In this document: positions 29,065 to 32,452 of the stretch, in pieces
Numbering within the stretch: position 1 is the first letter of the stretch
Layout of the letters: each line of letters starts with the position of its first letter
Source of the DNA: Gammaproteobacteria bacterium
GTDB taxonomy: Bacteria > Pseudomonadota > Gammaproteobacteria > Pseudomonadales > Pseudohongiellaceae
DNA length: 32,452 nt
Direction: 5' to 3'
Assembly: GCA_009922595.1 (NCBI GenBank)
Contig: RFVC01000023.1
Span: 1-32,452, forward strand
Made by a program: the position numbers and the translations under genes
Notes under the pieces: generated by a model
Database searches by the model: none
What the model was told of the DNA's origin: nothing
What the model saw: only the letters and a program-made list of their open reading frames with translations

Positions 29065-29838
29065 ATGGCAGTAACCATCAAAACCCCCGAGGAAATCGAC
29101 CACATGCGTGAGGCCGGAAGACTCGCCGCTGAGGTCCTGGAAATGATTGGCCCTCATGTCTTGCCCGGTATCAGCACTGGTGAGTTGGACCGTCTTTGTC
29201 ATGACTATATCGTCAACGTCCAGAAGGTTATCCCCGCCCCGCTGAACTACAACGGCTTTCCCAAGTCCATCTGTACATCAGTGAACCACGTGATCTGTCA
29301 TGGCATTCCTGATGATACCGCCATTCTGAAAAAAGGCGATATCATCAACATTGATATTACCGTCATCAAGGATGACTACCACGGTGACACCAGCAAGATG
29401 TTCCTGGTGGGCGACGTTGCTCCGCATGCCAGCAAACTGGTCAGAGTCACCCAGGAATGCCTCTACAAGGCCATCGACATCGTCAAGCCAGGCATCACCC
29501 TCGGGGATATCGGTCACATCATCCAGATCCACGCGGAAGCAAATCGTTATTCGGTGGTACGAGAGTACTGCGGTCACGGAATCGGCAAGATATTTCACGA
29601 GGAGCCCCAGGTGCTGCATTACGGGCAACCCAACACGGGGCTGACGATAGAAGAAGGAATGACCTTCACTATTGAACCCATGATTAATGCCGGCACCCGG
29701 CATACCAAGCTCTCCCGCCGTGACGGCTGGACTGTCACCACGAGAGACCGGCGCCTGTCTGCCCAGTGGGAGCATACCCTGGCCGTCACATCCGATGGCT
29801 GCGAAGTCCTGACTAAACGCCAGGAAGAGCAATTCTGA
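29065..29838 (+). CDS. map: methionine aminopeptidase, type I
   Basis: Map removes the initiator methionine from nascent proteins at the ribosome. The 257-residue enzyme has all five metal ligands of the pita-bread fold: D97 and D108 (NIDITVIKDDYHGDTS), H171 (CGHGIGKIFHEEP), E204 (FTIEPMIN) and E236 (AQWEHTLAVT). The substrate-site H79 lies in VICHGIPDD. Length and sequence follow E. coli Map closely, starting with MAVTIKTPEEIDHMREAGRLAAEVLEM, here described in two parts. No Shine-Dalgarno site is evident upstream of the ATG. Divergent placement from rpsB and adjacency to glnD match both E. coli and Pseudomonas. Confidence 0.98.
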   Translation: MAVTIKTPEEIDHMREAGRLAAEVLEMIGPHVLPGISTGELDRLCHDYIVNVQKVIPAPLNYNGFPKSICTSVNHVICHGIPDDTAILKKGDIINIDITVIKDDYHGDTSKMFLVGDVAPHASKLVRVTQECLYKAIDIVKPGITLGDIGHIIQIHAEANRYSVVREYCGHGIGKIFHEEPQVLHYGQPNTGLTIEEGMTFTIEPMINAGTRHTKLSRRDGWTVTTRDRRLSAQWEHTLAVTSDGCEVLTKRQEEQF

Positions 29839-29839
29839 T

Positions 29840-32452
29840 TTGAACAAGAGTCCTGCAAAGGCCAAGGTTTCACAGATACGCCGCAGACTTTTCGACCGGG
29901 AAAAGTTCAGCGCCTCCCTGTCCGAAAGGAATTCCCATATCACCTGCTTCAAGGAAGCCGTGCAGAATGCCAGGGACGTCCTGGATGAGCGCTTTCGCAG
30001 CAAGGCGCCCATAGAAGAAATCATCCTCAACCAGGCCTGGTTCACTGACCAGCTGCTTGTCTATGCCTGGGATCTATACGACTGGAATGACGCCCAGGAC
30101 ATCAGCCTCATCGCTGTGGGCGGCTATGGCCGCGGAGAGCTGCATCCCTATTCCGATATCGATATTCAGATCCTGCTGGAAAAAGACAACAAGAATAAGT
30201 ACCAGGAGAACATCGAGATGTTCCTGACCTTTTTATGGGACATCAACCTGGAAATCGGTCAGAGCGTGCGCTCGATCAAGGAAAACTGGCAGGAGGCCGC
30301 CAAGGACATCACGGTTGCCACGGCACTGATTGAATCACGCACATTAACCGGCAACCCGGTGCTGCTGGAAACCGTCAAAACCCTTATTGACAAGAAAAAA
30401 ATCTGGAAGCCCAAGGATTTCTTTGAAGCCAAGCGCGAAGAGCAGATTATCCGTCACAGCAAACAGGACGAAATCGAGTCCGCCCTGGAACCCAATATCA
30501 AGGAATCACCCGGCGGCCTGCGCGATATCCAGAATATTGGCTGGATTTCAAAACGCCATTTTGGTGCCTCGGACTTTCACGACTTGGTTGAACGCAAATT
30601 CCTTGAGCCGGGAGAGTACAAAGACCTGGTTATGGGCAGAAATTTTCTCTGGAAACTTCGCTACGGCCTGCACATGATCACGGGCCGCCGGGAAGACAAA
30701 CTATTGTTCGAGCATCAGCGCAAGCTGGCCGAGGTATTTGGCTACACGGATGACAAGAAGAGCCTTGGTATCGAAAAGCTGATGAAGCGTTACTATCGTG
30801 TCGTGCAGATTTTGCGCGAACTGAATGACGTGTTGCTGCAACTTTTTGATGAGGAGATCCTACGCTCAAAAGAAAAGACCAAGATCAAATCCATCAACAA
30901 CCGTTTTCAGGTACGCAACAACTGGATCGAGGTCAAAAACAGCAAAGTTTTCGAGCGCACGCCAGTTGCCCTAATCGAGATTTTTGTCCTGCTGGCTCAG
31001 AACGAAGACATTGAAGGTATTCGCGCTTCCACTATTCGCCTGATCCGGAACAGCCGAACACTCATCGACAACGAGTACAGGCGTGACCTGCGCAATATTT
31101 CCATGTTCATGGAACTGCTGCGCTCCCCTCATTTGATGGTTGGACGACTGCGTCAGATGAAACGCTACGGCATTCTGTCGGCATACCTGCCCGAATTCGG
31201 CAGAATAGTCGGACAAATGCAGTATGACCTCTTTCATGTTTACACAGTGGACGATCATACACTGCAGGTGATGGAAAACATGCGCCGGTTCCGCCACCCG
31301 GAAGCCGCGGACAAGTTTCCAGTAGCCGCACAGCTCTTTCATCAGCTTCCCAAAATCGAACTGCTCTACATTGCTGGTCTGTACCATGATATTGCCAAGG
31401 GTCGCGGTGGCGATCATTCCGAACTGGGTAAACGTGATGCCGAACTTTTCTGCCGCCGTCACCGTCTCGGCAAGTGGGATACTGCGTTAGTGTCATGGCT
31501 GGTTGAACAGCATCTAACTATGTCCAGCATTGCGCAGCGTGAGGATATCCAGGACCCGAACGTCGTCAGCGAGTTTGCAAGGCTGGTCGGCGACCAGACC
31601 AGGCTCGACTATTTATATGTACTGACTGTTGCCGATATTAACGGCACCAATCCCACGCTGTGGAATTCTTGGCGCGCCTCGCTGCTGAGTAACCTGTACC
31701 GGTTTACCAAGCGCGAGCTCAGCAAAGACCTCGGTGAAACGGTCGGCAAGAAAGATCTTATCAAGGATCACCAGAAAGCAGCCCTGGCACTGCTAGAAGA
31801 AGCCGGCTATGAGAGGAAACAGGTTAAGCAGATCTGGAACAATCCAGACAACGACTATTTTCTGCGCGAACTTCCAGAGAGCATTGCCTGGCAGACACAG
31901 GCCATCGCATCCCACAAAAGCAACACCGAGCCCCTCATCGTCATCAAGAGCAATATCAAAAACCGCAACGAGGGTGCGACACAGGTATTCATCTACACCC
32001 AGAATTCAGATTTCCTGTTTGCCAACATAGTTACGGCCCTTGACCGGCTTAACCTGAACATCCAGGACGCCAGGATTTACAAAACCGACAGCGATTACTC
32101 AATGACCACTTTCATGGTGCTCGAAACCAACGGCATGCCCATTGACAAAAATCCCCAGCGTATGGAAGAGATCAACCAGACGCTGAAGCGCTATGTCAGT
32201 GCCGAGGAAGCCATAAAGCCTACCTCCAAGCATCAGCTCTCAAGAAAGCAGCGGCAGTTTACCCGCAGCACAAATACCACCCTGCGCAACCTGGAAAACC
32301 AGCCCTACTCAGTGCTTGAAGTGCTCTGCCCTGATCGGCCCGGTCTGCTGGCCAAGGTGGCAAGCATTTTCGTAGAGATGGGCATCAGACTGCACAACGC
32401 CAAGATCACCACGCTGGGCGAAAACGTCGAGGACGTATTCATTATCAGCGAT
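29840..32452 (+). CDS. glnD: PII uridylyltransferase/uridylyl-removing enzyme GlnD, 3' end cut
   Basis: GlnD senses glutamine and adds or removes UMP on PII proteins, controlling nitrogen assimilation. The frame runs from 29840 to the window end without a stop: 871 residues, so only about 20-30 are missing. The nucleotidyltransferase motif GGYGRGELHPYSDID is at 94-108 with Asp pair D106/D108. NIKESPGGLRDIQ follows, and the HD hydrolase motif HDIAKGRGGDH starts at H516. Two ACT domains are seen, from about 716 (VFIYTQNSDFLFANIV) and from about 826 (LEVLCPDRPGLLAKVA). The only usable start codon near the conserved N-terminus is TTG at 29840-29842, one base after the map stop; an in-frame TGA at 29810 rules out a more distant start. 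The short gap suggests co-transcription with map. Confidence 0.96.
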   Translation, partial: MNKSPAKAKVSQIRRRLFDREKFSASLSERNSHITCFKEAVQNARDVLDERFRSKAPIEEIILNQAWFTDQLLVYAWDLYDWNDAQDISLIAVGGYGRGELHPYSDIDIQILLEKDNKNKYQENIEMFLTFLWDINLEIGQSVRSIKENWQEAAKDITVATALIESRTLTGNPVLLETVKTLIDKKKIWKPKDFFEAKREEQIIRHSKQDEIESALEPNIKESPGGLRDIQNIGWISKRHFGASDFHDLVERKFLEPGEYKDLVMGRNFLWKLRYGLHMITGRREDKLLFEHQRKLAEVFGYTDDKKSLGIEKLMKRYYRVVQILRELNDVLLQLFDEEILRSKEKTKIKSINNRFQVRNNWIEVKNSKVFERTPVALIEIFVLLAQNEDIEGIRASTIRLIRNSRTLIDNEYRRDLRNISMFMELLRSPHLMVGRLRQMKRYGILSAYLPEFGRIVGQMQYDLFHVYTVDDHTLQVMENMRRFRHPEAADKFPVAAQLFHQLPKIELLYIAGLYHDIAKGRGGDHSELGKRDAELFCRRHRLGKWDTALVSWLVEQHLTMSSIAQREDIQDPNVVSEFARLVGDQTRLDYLYVLTVADINGTNPTLWNSWRASLLSNLYRFTKRELSKDLGETVGKKDLIKDHQKAALALLEEAGYERKQVKQIWNNPDNDYFLRELPESIAWQTQAIASHKSNTEPLIVIKSNIKNRNEGATQVFIYTQNSDFLFANIVTALDRLNLNIQDARIYKTDSDYSMTTFMVLETNGMPIDKNPQRMEEINQTLKRYVSAEEAIKPTSKHQLSRKQRQFTRSTNTTLRNLENQPYSVLEVLCPDRPGLLAKVASIFVEMGIRLHNAKITTLGENVEDVFIISD

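Noticed and set aside
29278-30045. A 255-codon minus-strand frame opposite map and the start of glnD
   Set aside because: It spans two well-supported plus-strand genes and shows no family motif.

Overview
The window is a dense core-genome segment from a gammaproteobacterium. Proteins read directly from the sequence match gammaproteobacterial families throughout. The gene order tilS-accA-dnaE-rnhB-lpxB-lpxA-fabZ-lpxD-skp-bamA-rseP-dxr-cdsA-uppS-frr-pyrH-tsf-rpsB, divergent from map-glnD, is the order I know from Pseudomonas-type genomes. Base composition looks close to balanced, so a marine or free-living Pseudomonadales/Cellvibrionales-like lineage is plausible, but genus or family cannot be fixed by eye. 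I see no mobile element, tRNA, rRNA, CRISPR array, toxin-antitoxin pair or phage gene.

Layout. Positions 1-28692 hold 26 genes, all on the minus strand and mostly separated by gaps under 90 bases, several with ATGA stop/start overlaps. Read in the direction of transcription (high to low coordinates) they are: translation and nucleotide genes (rpsB, tsf, pyrH, frr); envelope precursor genes (uppS, cdsA, dxr); envelope proteostasis and outer-membrane assembly (rseP, bamA, skp); lipid A and fatty-acid genes (lpxD, fabZ, lpxA, lpxB); rnhB and dnaE; accA and tilS; pyrG, kdsA, eno; ftsB, ispD, ispF, truD; and surE, which runs off the left edge. Positions 28693-29064 are a divergent regulatory region. 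Positions 29065-32452 hold map and glnD on the plus strand; glnD runs off the right edge. Both edge genes are cut by the window.

How the genes fit together. The block couples growth-rate genes (S2, EF-Ts, ribosome recycling, UMP kinase, CTP synthase, enolase, replicative polymerase) with outer-envelope construction: isoprenoid carrier (IspD/IspF/Dxr to UppS), phospholipid (CdsA, AccA, FabZ), lipid A and Kdo (LpxA/B/D, KdsA), and outer-membrane protein assembly (BamA, Skp, RseP).

I did not find an undescribed multi-gene system; this is an ordinary housekeeping region. The points worth a second look are inside known genes and in their leaders. They are a long acidic-then-basic, histone-H1-like C-terminal tail on ribosomal protein S2; two large insertions in extracellular loops of BamA; a His-to-Tyr change at a conserved active-site-region position of LpxA; a Gln-to-His change in the PyrG glutaminase nucleophile motif; a promoter/leader with nested dyads ahead of skp; and stem-loops that overlap the stop codons of skp and lpxA.
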